NCBI GenBank assembly: GCA_025846845.1
Contig: JAOYTL010000003.1
Location: 310,001-374,000 of the forward strand
Direction of reading: 5' to 3'
Length of the DNA: 64,000 nt
From: Alloboseaceae bacterium BT-24-1
GTDB taxonomy: Bacteria; Pseudomonadota; Alphaproteobacteria; Rhizobiales; Beijerinckiaceae
This document shows, piece after piece, positions 23,917 to 31,902 of this stretch (position 1 is the first letter of the stretch; every line of letters begins with the position of its first letter). Both the position numbers and the translations under genes were made by a program. The notes beneath the pieces were generated by a model that saw only the letters and a list, made by a program, of their open reading frames with translations, was not told the origin of the DNA and did not search any database.

Positions 23917-24864
23917 CTACTTACCGGCTTTTTCGAGTTCTTTGTCGAGCTCGGGCAGGATGCTGAAGAGGTCGCCGACGAGGCCGTAATCGGCGATCTG
24001 GAAGATCGGCGCCTCCTCGTCCTTGTTGATCGCAACGATGACCTTGGAGTCCTTCATGCCGGCGAGGTGCTGGATCGCGCCGGAGATGCCGACCGCGACG
24101 TAAAGGTCCGGCGCCACGACCTTGCCGGTCTGGCCGACCTGCCAGTCGTTCGGGGCATAGCCGGCATCGACCGCGGCGCGCGAGGCGCCCATTGCCGCGC
24201 CGAGTCGATCCGCCACCGGCTCGATCACCTTGGCGAAGTTCTCGGCCGAAGCGAGCGCGCGCCCGCCCGAGACGATGATCTTGGCGGAAGCCAGCTCCGG
24301 CCGGTCGGACTTGGCGACCTCCTCGCCCTTGAAGGACGAGCTGCCGGGGTTCTCCGCCGCAGCGATCGTCTCGATCGAGGCGGAGGCCGCGCCGTCGCCG
24401 GTCGCCGCGAAGGAGGCGCCGCGCACGGTGATCACCTTCTTGGCGTCACCCGACTGCACCGTCTGGATCGCGTTGCCGGCATAGATCGGCCGCTCGAAGG
24501 TGTCGGCCGAGACGATCTTGGTGACTTCCGAGACCTGCATCACGTCGAGCAGCGCGGCGACACGCGGCATCACGTTCTTGCCGGTGGTGGTGCCGGGCGC
24601 GACGAGCGCATCATAGCCGGGCGCGAGCGAGACGATCAGCGCCGCCAGCGGCTCGGCGAGGCGATGCTCGTAAGATGCGTCGTCGGCGAGCAGCACCTTC
24701 TCGACGCCGTCGAGCTTGGCAGCGCCCTCGGCGACGGCCTTGGCATTGTGACCGGCGACCAGCACATGCACGGGCGCGCCGAGCTGCTTGGCCGCGGTCA
24801 GCGCCTTGCGGGTGGCTTCGTTCAGGCTCTTGTTGTCGTGCTTGGCGAGCAGAAGGGTCGGCAT
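23917..24864 (-). CDS. etfA: Electron transfer flavoprotein alpha subunit
   Basis: The 315-residue protein has the N-terminal ETF fold (PTLLLAKHDNKSLNEATRKALTAA) and the C-terminal FAD domain with VSGGRALASAENFAKVIEPVADRLGAAMGASRAAVD, QVGQTGKVVAPDLYVAVGISGAIQHLAGM and INKDEEAPIFQIADYGLVGD. EtfA with EtfB carries electrons from acyl-CoA and other flavin dehydrogenases to ETF:quinone oxidoreductase. Its ATG overlaps the etfB stop by one base, as expected for a 1:1 complex. Confidence 0.97.
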   Translation of the reverse strand: MPTLLLAKHDNKSLNEATRKALTAAKQLGAPVHVLVAGHNAKAVAEGAAKLDGVEKVLLADDASYEHRLAEPLAALIVSLAPGYDALVAPGTTTGKNVMPRVAALLDVMQVSEVTKIVSADTFERPIYAGNAIQTVQSGDAKKVITVRGASFAATGDGAASASIETIAAAENPGSSSFKGEEVAKSDRPELASAKIIVSGGRALASAENFAKVIEPVADRLGAAMGASRAAVDAGYAPNDWQVGQTGKVVAPDLYVAVGISGAIQHLAGMKDSKVIVAINKDEEAPIFQIADYGLVGDLFSILPELDKELEKAGK

Positions 24865-25610
24865 CAGATCACCCCGGCAGTCTTGAGCTTGGAGACGAGT
24901 TCGGCGGCGTTGGCCACCTTGATGCCGGCCGAGCGGCCGGCGGGCTCGGCCGTCTTCAGCACCTTGAGGCGCGGCGCGACGTCGACGCCGAGCGTCTCCG
25001 GCGTGGTCTCGTCGAGTGGCTTCTTCTTCGCCTTCATGATGTTGGGCAACGAAGCGTAGCGCGGCTCGTTCAGGCGAAGGTCGGTGGTCACGATCGCCGG
25101 CAGCTTCAGCGACACCGTCTGCAGGCCGCCATCGACCTCGCGGGTGACGTCAGCCGAACCGTCGCCGATCACGACCTTCGAGGCGAAGGTGCCTTGCGGC
25201 CAGCCAAGCAGCGCGGCCAGCATCTGGCCGGTCTGGTTGCTGTCGTCGTCGATCGCCTGCTTGCCGAGGATGACGAGCTCCGGCGTCTCCTGCTCGACGA
25301 TTTTCTTGAGGAGCTTGGCCACCGCCAGCGGCTCGACGGGAGTGTCGGTCTTCACCAGGATGCCGCGATCGGCGCCCATGGCGAGACCGGTGCGGATCGT
25401 CTCGGCCGCCTGCGCGGGGCCAACCGACACGACGATCACTTCGGTCGCCTTGCCCGCTTCCTTGAGCCGCAGCGCCTCTTCCACCGCGATCTCGTCGAAC
25501 GGGTTCATCGACATCTTCACATTGGCCAGCTCGACGCCCGATCCGTCGCCCTTCACGCGGATCTTCACGTTGTAGTCGACCACTCGCTTCACGGGCACAA
25601 GTATCTTCAT
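24864..25610 (-). CDS. etfB: Electron transfer flavoprotein beta subunit
   Basis: The 248-residue protein starts MKILVPVKRVVDYNVKIRV and has the EtfB landmarks NPFDEIAVEEALRLKEAG, the AMP-binding loop GKQAIDDDSNQTGQMLAALLGWPQGTFASKV and the C-terminal region LNEPRYASLPNIMKAKKKPL. The latter contains the recognition loop for partner dehydrogenases and the trimethylation target lysines in other species. First gene of the etfBA-hbd group. Confidence 0.97.
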   Translation of the reverse strand: MKILVPVKRVVDYNVKIRVKGDGSGVELANVKMSMNPFDEIAVEEALRLKEAGKATEVIVVSVGPAQAAETIRTGLAMGADRGILVKTDTPVEPLAVAKLLKKIVEQETPELVILGKQAIDDDSNQTGQMLAALLGWPQGTFASKVVIGDGSADVTREVDGGLQTVSLKLPAIVTTDLRLNEPRYASLPNIMKAKKKPLDETTPETLGVDVAPRLKVLKTAEPAGRSAGIKVANAAELVSKLKTAGVI

Positions 25611-25745
25611 AAGGACGTCACCGGTTATGGAGAGATGCGATCGGGCGCCGATCCGCCGGCCAAGCGATGACCGGCATCGCGGCGCGCGGCTGAAATGCGG
25701 ACGGACCGTAGCGACGGGGATTTGGGCTTGTCAACGCCATGAAAG

Positions 25746-26447
25746 TCACGGCTTGCCCGGCACGACGCGGCCAAACAGGCGCAACTCGCGCCGGATCAGC
25801 AGCGGCGTCAGCGCCGCTCCGGCACCGAGCCCGCCGAGATGCGCCCACCAGCCGACCGCGCCCTGCTGGTCGAACAGCGCCGAGAGCAGCTGGAACATGA
25901 TCCAGGCACCGAGCGCATACATCGCCGGGATGTGCAGCGGGATCCATTTGAAGGCGAGACCCCAGATCCGCACGCGCGGATAAAGCATGAGATAGGAGGC
26001 GATGACGCCGGAGATCGCGCCCGAGGCGCCGATCAGCGGCTGCTCCGATTCCGGGTTCATCAGCGCGTGCAGCAGCGCGCCGGCCATGCCGCAGAGCAGG
26101 AAGAAGACGAGGAAGCGCAGATGCCCCATCGCATCCTCGATATTGTCGCCGAAGACCCAGAGAAACAGCATGTTGCCGATCAGATGCGCGAAGCTGGCGT
26201 GCAGCATGATGCCGGTCATCAGCGTCAGCCAGGGCGGCGCCCTGAGCAGCTCCGGCGGCAGTTGCGCCTCGCCGAACAGCACCGCGGGAATCGTGCCGAA
26301 GCCGGCCATGACCGCGATCTCGCTCGCCTCGCTGGTCCAGTGCATCAGCATCAGCCGCAGCACGATGCAGATCGCGATCAGCGCATAGGTGACATAGGCG
26401 ACGCGGATGAAGCGCATCGGCACGCCGTCATGCAGGGGCACGAACAC
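25746..26447 (-). CDS. Rhomboid family intramembrane serine protease
   Basis: The 233-residue protein has six to seven membrane segments. The catalytic pair is present: Ser142 in GASGAISG and His203 in WWAHLGGLGAG. The HLIGNMLFLWVFGDN block with its conserved His and Asn in the second helix is also intact, so an active protease is expected. The N-terminus FVPLHDGVPMRFIRVAYVTY is the standard one for this alphaproteobacterial subgroup, which makes the GTG at 26447 the best start. It begins 4 bases after the adenosyltransferase stop, so the genes are coupled. Substrates are unknown. Confidence 0.88.
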   Translation of the reverse strand: MFVPLHDGVPMRFIRVAYVTYALIAICIVLRLMLMHWTSEASEIAVMAGFGTIPAVLFGEAQLPPELLRAPPWLTLMTGIMLHASFAHLIGNMLFLWVFGDNIEDAMGHLRFLVFFLLCGMAGALLHALMNPESEQPLIGASGAISGVIASYLMLYPRVRIWGLAFKWIPLHIPAMYALGAWIMFQLLSALFDQQGAVGWWAHLGGLGAGAALTPLLIRRELRLFGRVVPGKP

Positions 26448-26451
26448 GGAG

Positions 26452-27033
26452 CTAGCGGTTCTGGCCGGGCGTCCAGAGCACGTCGCCCCCCGCCCTGGCA
26501 TTGAGATGGCGCGAGGCGACGAAGAGGAAATCCGAGAGCCGGTTGATGAATTTCAGCGCCGGCTGGGCGACGCTCTCGCTCTCGCCCTGCGACAATTCGA
26601 CCATCAGCCGCTCGGCCCGCCGGCTGACAGTACGGGCGAGATGCAAGCTGGCTGCGCCCGGCGTGCCGCCCGGCAAGACGAAGGAGCGCAGCGTCCCGAG
26701 CGGCCGGTTGAGCTGGTCGATCTCGGCCTCGAGGCGGTCGACCTGCGCCTGCACGATCCGCAGCGGCTCGAAGGCCGGCTTCTCACCGGTGTCGGGCGAG
26801 GCGAGCTCGGCGCCAAGGTCGAAGAGGTCGTTCTGGATGCGCCCGAGCATCGCGTCGAGCTCCGGATCCTCGCTGGCGCAATGCAGCCGCGCCAGGCCGA
26901 TGCAGGCATTGGTCTCGTCGACCGTGCCATAGGCGGAGACGCGCAGGTCGAACTTGGCCCGGCGCGCACCGGTGGCGAGCGCCGTGGTGCCGTCGTCGCC
27001 GGTGCGGGTGTAGATGCGATTGAGAACGACCAT
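26452..27033 (-). CDS. Cob(I)yrinic acid a,c-diamide adenosyltransferase, PduO type
   Basis: The 193-residue protein starts MVVLNRIYTRTGDDGTTAL, the ATP-binding N-terminal motif of PduO-type enzymes, and contains SAYGTVDETNACIGLAR and FVLPGGTPGAASLHLARTVSRRAERLMV with the active-site Arg cluster. It transfers the adenosyl group of ATP to cob(I)alamin to make coenzyme B12. Adenosylcobalamin-dependent mutases are part of the ethylmalonyl-CoA pathway, for which other genes in this window also hint. Confidence 0.93.
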   Translation of the reverse strand: MVVLNRIYTRTGDDGTTALATGARRAKFDLRVSAYGTVDETNACIGLARLHCASEDPELDAMLGRIQNDLFDLGAELASPDTGEKPAFEPLRIVQAQVDRLEAEIDQLNRPLGTLRSFVLPGGTPGAASLHLARTVSRRAERLMVELSQGESESVAQPALKFINRLSDFLFVASRHLNARAGGDVLWTPGQNR

Positions 27034-27076
27034 GTTCGATTTATAGCGCGCTGCAGCATCGGCGGAAGGGGCAATC

Positions 27077-27547
27077 TCACCCCATCGCCAGTGGCAATAG
27101 TCCCGGCTCCTTCAGCGTCTCCAGCGCGATCTCCGAGCGCACCCGCGCGACGCTCTCATGCGGCAGCAGCACCTCGTTGACGAGGCGCGCCAGCTCCTTG
27201 AGATCGCCGACCGCGACTTTCAGCATGTAGTCGGCCTCGCCGGTCAGCGCATGCGCCTCGAGCACGGCCGGCGTCAGCTTCACCAGATCGCGAAAGCGCC
27301 GGGCATTGTCGCGCGAATGGGTGTTGAGCGCGACATGGATGAAGACGGTGACCGAGAGCCCGATCGCCTCCGGATCGATCAGCGCGCGATAGCCGCGGAT
27401 CGTGCCCGCGTTTTCCAGCGCCTGGCGCCGCCGCGAGACCTGGCTGGCGGAGAGGCCGACGCGCTCGGCAAGGGCGCCATTGGTCAGCGAAGCATCCTGC
27501 TGCAGGGCTTCGAGCAGGCGCCAGTCGAAAGCGTCGAGTTGCGGCAT
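27077..27547 (-). CDS. Lrp/AsnC family transcriptional regulator
   Basis: The 156-residue protein has an N-terminal HTH (LDAFDWRLLEALQQDASLTNGALAERVGLSASQVSRRRQALENAGTI) and a C-terminal RAM ligand domain (AHALTGEADYMLKVAVGDLKELARLVNEVLLPHESVARVRSEIALETLKE). Lrp/AsnC proteins respond to amino acids. It is divergent from hppD with 126 bases between the starts, a conserved pair in alphaproteobacteria, so it probably controls tyrosine degradation. A GCACG-ATC-CGTGC palindrome lies between the genes. Confidence 0.92.
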   Translation of the reverse strand: MPQLDAFDWRLLEALQQDASLTNGALAERVGLSASQVSRRRQALENAGTIRGYRALIDPEAIGLSVTVFIHVALNTHSRDNARRFRDLVKLTPAVLEAHALTGEADYMLKVAVGDLKELARLVNEVLLPHESVARVRSEIALETLKEPGLLPLAMG

Positions 27548-27572
27548 TCCGTGAGCCTTCCTGCCATTACGT

Positions 27573-27585
27573 GCACGATCCGTGC
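27573..27585. promoter_or_regulatory. Palindrome between the Lrp gene and hppD, possible operator
   Basis: GCACG, spacer ATC, CGTGC forms a perfect 13-base palindrome located 26 bases upstream of the Lrp start and 88 bases upstream of the hppD start. Lrp-type regulators bind short palindromes in such divergent regions. The site is short and could arise by chance. Confidence 0.35.
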
Positions 27586-27673
27586 GAATTCAATCCGAGG
27601 GCGCGGGATTTTGCAAACCTTTCGCCTCACCGATGCGCGAGGATCAGTCAACGCAAACTCGAGGAGGACGCAT

Positions 27674-28807
27674 ATGGGACCGTTCCCGCACGATTCAGCC
27701 CCGCCGGCCATTTCCGACGCCAATCCGATGGGAACCGACGGCTTCGAATTCGTCGAATACGCCCATCCAGAGCCCGAGAAGCTCGGCGAGCTCTTTAAGA
27801 CCATGGGCTTCACCAAGGTCGCCAGGCACCGGTCCAAGAAGGTGACACTCTATCGTCAGGGTGACGTCAATTTCATCGTCAACGCCGAGCCCGATTCCTT
27901 CGCGCAGGGTTTCGCCGCCGAGCACGGCCCCTGCGCCTGCGCCATGGCCTTCCGCGTCGTCGACGCCAGGCACGCCTTCGAGCGTGCCGTCTCGCTCGGC
28001 GCCGAACCCTATGAAACCAGGGTCGGCCCCGGCGAATTGCAGATCCCGGCGGTCAAGGGCATCGGCGGCTCGCTGCTCTATTTCGTCGACCGCTATGGCG
28101 AGAAGGGCTCGATCTACGACGTCGACTTCGAATGGCTCGGCGAGAGCGATCCGCATCCCGAGCAGGCCGGGATGTATTATCTCGACCACCTCACCCACAA
28201 CGTCATGCGCGGCCGCATGGACCATTGGGCCAACTGGTATGGCGAGCTCTTCAATTTCCGCGAGATCCGCTTCTTCAATATCGAGGGCAAGCTCACCGGC
28301 CTGATCTCGCGGGCGCTGACCTCGCCCTGCGGCAAGATCCGCATCCCGATCAACGAGTCCCTCGACGACAAGAGCCAGATCGAGGAGTACCTGCGCCAGT
28401 ACAAGGGCGAGGGCATCCAGCATGTCGCACTCGGCGCCCGCGATATCTACACCAGCGTCGAGCAGCTCCGGCATAACGGCCTGCCCTTCATGCCCTCGCC
28501 GCCCGAGACCTATTACGAGAAGGTCGATGGCCGCGTGCCGAACCATGGCGAGCCGGTGCCGCGCCTGAAGGCCAATGGCATCCTGATCGACGGCGAAGGC
28601 GCGGTCGCGCTCGGCGAGAAGGCCGGCCGGATGAGCAAGGTTCTCCTTCAGATCTTCTCCGCCACCGTGGTGGGCCCGATCTTCTTCGAATTCATCCAGC
28701 GCAAGGGCGATGACGGCTTCGGCGAGGGCAATTTCCGCGCTCTGTTCGAGTCGATCGAGGAAGACCAGATCCGCCGCGGCGTGCTGAAGCCGCAGGCGGC
28801 AGAGTAG
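27674..28807 (+). CDS. hppD: 4-hydroxyphenylpyruvate dioxygenase
   Basis: The 377-residue enzyme converts 4-hydroxyphenylpyruvate to homogentisate in tyrosine catabolism. The iron ligands are visible: His in YYLDHLTHNV, His in GIQHVALGA and Glu in PIFFEFIQRKG. The C-terminal gate helix FGEGNFRALFESIEEDQIRRGVL is present too. GAGGAGG lies 7 bases before the ATG at 27674. The frame stays open upstream into the Lrp gene, but the ribosome site and the family length fix the start. Homogentisate dioxygenase and later genes are not in the window. Confidence 0.97.
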   Translation: MGPFPHDSAPPAISDANPMGTDGFEFVEYAHPEPEKLGELFKTMGFTKVARHRSKKVTLYRQGDVNFIVNAEPDSFAQGFAAEHGPCACAMAFRVVDARHAFERAVSLGAEPYETRVGPGELQIPAVKGIGGSLLYFVDRYGEKGSIYDVDFEWLGESDPHPEQAGMYYLDHLTHNVMRGRMDHWANWYGELFNFREIRFFNIEGKLTGLISRALTSPCGKIRIPINESLDDKSQIEEYLRQYKGEGIQHVALGARDIYTSVEQLRHNGLPFMPSPPETYYEKVDGRVPNHGEPVPRLKANGILIDGEGAVALGEKAGRMSKVLLQIFSATVVGPIFFEFIQRKGDDGFGEGNFRALFESIEEDQIRRGVLKPQAAE

Positions 28808-28814
28808 GGTTGTT

Positions 28815-28958
28815 CGTCATTCCGGGGCAGCGCAAAGCGCTGAGCCCGGAACCCATGAACACGACGGCAGCCGGGAAAGCGCCCGTCGTCGTGGCCGTTC
28901 GGCAGCAAGAGCGGATATGGATTCCGGGCGCGCCGCTGCGCGGCGTCCCGGAAAGACG
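28815..28958. repeat. Palindromic intergenic repeat, copy R4 (degenerate right end)
   Basis: It begins CGTCATTCCGGGGCAGCGC and the right half is GGATTCCGGGCGCGCCGCTGCGCGGCGTCCCGGAAAGACG, where AAGACG replaces the usual ATGACG. Left hairpin CCGGG/CCCGG and right hairpin TTCCGGG/CCCGGAA are clear. It lies between the converging hppD and LysR genes, where it could also serve as a two-way terminator. Confidence 0.7.
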
Positions 28959-28965
28959 GCCGCCC

Positions 28966-29832
28966 TCATGCGGCCAGCCGCGACCCCGCCATCGCCTCGC
29001 GCAGCGCCTGCGCGAAATGGCGCGCCGCGATGCTCGCCTGCGGCGCGATCACCAGAGCGACTGAGAGCTCGAACAGCGACGGCAAATTCTCGGACGGCTC
29101 GAGCCGGCGCAAGGAAGCCGGCGCAGCGCTCTCGGTGATCGCGGTGACGCACAGGCCCGCTTCGACCGCCGAAAGCAGGCCGGCCATGTGCGAGGACGAG
29201 AACACCAGCCGGTGCGGCCGCTCGGCCGCCTGCAGCGCATTCAGGATGCGCGGACGGGCCCGGCAGCCCTCGTTGAACAGGCCGAGCGGCAGGACCTCGC
29301 TAAGCTCCGGCCGGTGGCCACGGGCCGCGACCCAGACCAGCGGCTCGCGCCTGAGGCGCTCGCCCTTTGGCCGGCCGGGGTCCTGCGTGATCACGGCAAG
29401 GTCGAGCTCGCCTGCCGCCACCGCCGGCTCGATCCGTTTCGAGAGCTCGCAATGCACCTCGATCTCGACGCGTGGATGCTCCTCGGCAAAGCGCACGATC
29501 AGCGGGCGTAGATAAGCGTCGACATAGTCGTCCGGCAGGCCGATGCGCAGGCGTCCCACCGCCTTGTCGCCCTCGAGTTCGGCCCGCGCCTCGCGCTCGA
29601 TCGCAAGCAGGCGACGGGCCTGGGCGAGCAGGCGCTCGCCGGTCTCGGTCGGCGTGACACCGCGGCGCGAGCGCTCCAGCAGCTGCTTGCCGAGCGCAGC
29701 CTCCAGATCCTGGATGCGGCCGGAGACCGCCGATTGCGTGCGCCCAAGCTTTTGGCCAGCCGCGGTGAAGCCGCCGGTCTCGGCGACGGCAACGAGCATG
29801 GCGAGCGCATCGAGATCGAGATGGGTCGACAT
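28966..29832 (-). CDS. LysR-family transcriptional regulator
   Basis: The 288-residue protein has a winged HTH at residues 6-65 (LDALAMLVAVAETGGFTAAGQKLGRTQSAVSGRIQDLEAALGKQLLERS) and a periplasmic-binding-like effector domain (VGRLRIGLPDDYVDAYLRPLIVRFAEEHPRVEIEV). The start at 29832 is right for the family; the frame stays open upstream through the eamA promoter region. It is divergent from the EamA transporter gene, which it probably controls. A T-N11-A box is found between them. Confidence 0.92.
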   Translation of the reverse strand: MSTHLDLDALAMLVAVAETGGFTAAGQKLGRTQSAVSGRIQDLEAALGKQLLERSRRGVTPTETGERLLAQARRLLAIEREARAELEGDKAVGRLRIGLPDDYVDAYLRPLIVRFAEEHPRVEIEVHCELSKRIEPAVAAGELDLAVITQDPGRPKGERLRREPLVWVAARGHRPELSEVLPLGLFNEGCRARPRILNALQAAERPHRLVFSSSHMAGLLSAVEAGLCVTAITESAAPASLRRLEPSENLPSLFELSVALVIAPQASIAARHFAQALREAMAGSRLAA

Positions 29833-29870
29833 TATCGCTCCAACGGAAATGACGATAGATGAATCAGAAT

Positions 29871-29887
29871 AATCCGTTTTTCCGATT
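29871..29887. promoter_or_regulatory. LysR-type T-N11-A box between LysR and eamA genes
   Basis: AATC-CGTTTTTCC-GATT has perfect outer half-sites (AATC/GATT) in the T-N11-A arrangement typical of LysR regulators. It lies 39 bases upstream of the LysR start in an AT-rich stretch of the divergent region. Position and form fit an autoregulatory and activating site. Confidence 0.5.
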
Positions 29888-29988
29888 GCCGGAAGCGTCT
29901 TATATTCCGGGGGTAGGTTGACCGCGCTTCCAGACGGGCCGTGCAGCGGCGCAGCTCCGAAGTCCATCAGGAGGCGTAGAAGCCTCGG

Positions 29989-30029
29989 ATGGATTCCGGC
30001 GCTTGGCTGTGCTCCGGCCGGAATGACGG
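29989..30029. repeat. Palindromic intergenic repeat, partial copy R5
   Basis: Only the right half is clear: ATGGATTCCGGC, a GC-rich middle, then GCCGGAATGACGG. TTCCGGC/GCCGGAA forms the hairpin. It resembles the right half of copy R4 with an intact ATGACG end. It lies in the leader of the EamA transporter gene. Confidence 0.5.
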
Positions 30030-30076
30030 CGTCCTGTCGCAATCGGTCAATCCTGGCCGCTACCGAAAGCCGTCCG

Positions 30077-30994
30077 ATGTCCGCCCCGAGCCTTGCCGTG
30101 CCAGATCGTCCCGCCACGCCGGCGCTCGCCATGTTCCTGGCACTGCTGCTCGGCGCAACCTGCATCGGCTTCTCCGGCATCTTCGTGCGCTTCGCCGATG
30201 TCGGCCCGGCCGCGGCCGGCTTCTGGCGCATGGCCTTCGCCCTGCCGGTCCTCGCCGCCTGGATGGCCCTGGAGGATCGCGGCGGCAACGCAAATGGCGT
30301 CAGGTCCGGCGCCATGCTGCCGATCGCGCTTGCCGGCCTCGCCTTCGGCGTCGACGTCGTGCTCTACAATGCCTCGATCGGCTTCACCTCGATCGCCAAT
30401 GCCTCGCTGCTCGGCAACCTCTCGCCGGTCGGCGTCATCCTCGGCGGCTGGCTGCTGTTCCGCGAAAAGCCGACGCGGCGCATCCTCGGCGCGCTGCTGC
30501 TCGCCGTCGGCGGCGCCGGCCTGCTCGTGCTGCCGAAACTGTCGGGAGGCGCAGTGACGCCGCTCTCAGGCAGCGGCCTCTTCGGCGACGGCCTCGCCAT
30601 CGGCGCCGCCTTCTCCTACGCCGCCTATATCCTCGCCGTGCGCCGCGCCCGCAACCGCGCTGCCGCCGGCCGGATCAGCCTGATCTCCAGCGCCATCTGC
30701 GCCATGTTCTGCCTCGTCGCAGCGCTCGGCCTCGGCGAGACCATCCTGCCGCAGAGCCTGACCGGCTGGCTTGCCGTCGCCGCGCTTGGCCTCGTCTCGC
30801 ATGCCATGGGCCAGGGCCTGATCACGCTCGCGCTCGGCCATTACGGCGCCAACGCCGCCTCGCTGGTCATGGTCTGGCCGGCTTTGGTCTCGGTCCTCGC
30901 CGCTTGGGCGATCTTCGCCGAGCAGCCCTCGCCAGCCCAGGCGTTCGGCGGCGTCGCGATCCTGGCGGCGGTGCTGATGGTGCGGAAGGGGTAG
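30077..30994 (+). CDS. EamA/DMT-superfamily transporter
   Basis: The 305-residue protein has about ten membrane segments in two EamA repeats (TCIGFSGIFVRFADVGPAAAGFWRMAFALPVLA in the first, ALGLVSHAMGQGLITLALGHYGANAASLVMVWPALVSVLAAWAIF in the second). Such proteins export metabolites or amino acids; the substrate is unknown. I chose the ATG at 30077 (MSAPSLAVPDRP); an ATG at 29918 would translate the repeat-like leader. The last 35 codons are present a second time, with only synonymous changes, at about 31762-31869. Confidence 0.9.
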   Translation: MSAPSLAVPDRPATPALAMFLALLLGATCIGFSGIFVRFADVGPAAAGFWRMAFALPVLAAWMALEDRGGNANGVRSGAMLPIALAGLAFGVDVVLYNASIGFTSIANASLLGNLSPVGVILGGWLLFREKPTRRILGALLLAVGGAGLLVLPKLSGGAVTPLSGSGLFGDGLAIGAAFSYAAYILAVRRARNRAAAGRISLISSAICAMFCLVAALGLGETILPQSLTGWLAVAALGLVSHAMGQGLITLALGHYGANAASLVMVWPALVSVLAAWAIFAEQPSPAQAFGGVAILAAVLMVRKG

Positions 30995-31101
30995 CAGCGC
31001 CCTTCCGCAGACTGGCGAGCCACGCAATCAGGCGCGGCGAGGACCGATTGCCATCCTCGCCTGGCGCAGGCATGAAACTCCCCAAAGTAGTTGGAGGCCT
31101 C

Positions 31102-31719
31102 ATGCATCGGAGTGCACGAGTCATAGCCGCGGCGGCGATTGCGGCCACACTCATTCCGACTGTCTCTGTCATCTGCGCGTACGCGCACTTTAAGGCAGAG
31201 GCAGTCGCCGAGACCCAGCGTCAGGGTCTCCCGGCCTATTTCGCAAACAGCATCAAGCATGCCTTCGCTGCCAGCGAGACATATGCATGGTTGCACGCTC
31301 TGGGAGTTTCGCGCGGCCATGCCTCTTATGTGGTCTACCGCTTGGGTCAACTCAACGAATATGCGGAGTTCTACGGTCGCCCCGCTCGCAAGCGGGACCC
31401 GACCCGCGAAATCTACAAGGACCTCTGGAACAACGCGTCGGGCGTGCTTGCGGCGGATTGGGCTGATCGGCAAGGCCTCAATGGCAGCAAGAACCGACTC
31501 AGAGTTATTGGCCTGATGTCTGTAGGTGGCACCCTGCTCGGCACTTTCGTGGACGCCCGCATCCCGGAGCTAACGGATGGAAATCGCCCGGAAACGTCTG
31601 ATCTTCGGCTGGCGCTGAGAGCATTCAAGCAAGGCCGATTGTCCGTATACGACACGATCGAGCGAGCACTTCTGCCACTACAGGTCCGGGAAGGGCCAGG
31701 AAGCCAGGTTTCTGTCTGA
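31102..31719 (+). CDS. Hypothetical protein with N-terminal signal/anchor
   Basis: I do not recognise this 205-residue protein with certainty. It starts MHRSARVIAAAAIAATLIPTVSVICAYA, an export signal or anchor; GGAGG lies 5 bases upstream. The next part, NSIKHAFAASETYAWLHALG, then LGQLNEYAEFYGRPARKRDPTREIYKDLWNNASG, has a spacing of His, Glu/Asp and Asn-Asn that reminds me of the DUF6973-like fold (RHAYW ... DLxNN), which is a weak guess. The base composition is lower in GC than that of the neighbours. It sits exactly between the eamA 3' end and a second copy of that end, so it was probably gained by recombination. Confidence 0.65.
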   Translation: MHRSARVIAAAAIAATLIPTVSVICAYAHFKAEAVAETQRQGLPAYFANSIKHAFAASETYAWLHALGVSRGHASYVVYRLGQLNEYAEFYGRPARKRDPTREIYKDLWNNASGVLAADWADRQGLNGSKNRLRVIGLMSVGGTLLGTFVDARIPELTDGNRPETSDLRLALRAFKQGRLSVYDTIERALLPLQVREGPGSQVSV

Positions 31720-31752
31720 TCACGCTGACGCTGGCCATTCAGAGCCAATGCC

Positions 31753-31869
31753 GCTTTGCTGGTCTCGGTGCTCGCCGCCTGGGCGATCTTCGCCGAGCAG
31801 CCCTCGCCTGCGCAGGCTTTTGGCGGCGTCGCGATCCTGGCTGCAGTGCTGATGGTACGGAAGGGCTAG
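31753..31869 (+). pseudogene. Second, diverged copy of the eamA 3' end
   Basis: This piece encodes the last residues of an EamA protein, VSVLAAWAIFAEQPSPAQ and onward to VLMVRKG and the stop. Over 35 residues it is identical to the end of the intact gene at 30994, yet about ten codons differ, all at the third position. Similarity continues for some 35 bases after the stop. There is no start or upstream part, so it is a remnant. The pattern speaks for import of DNA from a related strain rather than a fresh tandem duplication. Confidence 0.88.
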
Positions 31870-31902
31870 CAGTGCCCTTCCGCAGGCTTGCCCGGCACTG
31901 CA

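Noticed and set aside
22960..25059. Plus-strand frame of 699 codons opposite hbd and etfA
   Set aside because: It spans several real genes on the other strand and the intergenic repeat edge, which a true gene would not do; antisense shadow.
31102..31869. Insertion sequence or transposon between the two eamA ends
   Set aside because: No transposase, no terminal inverted repeats and the flanking copies are far longer and more diverged than a target-site duplication.
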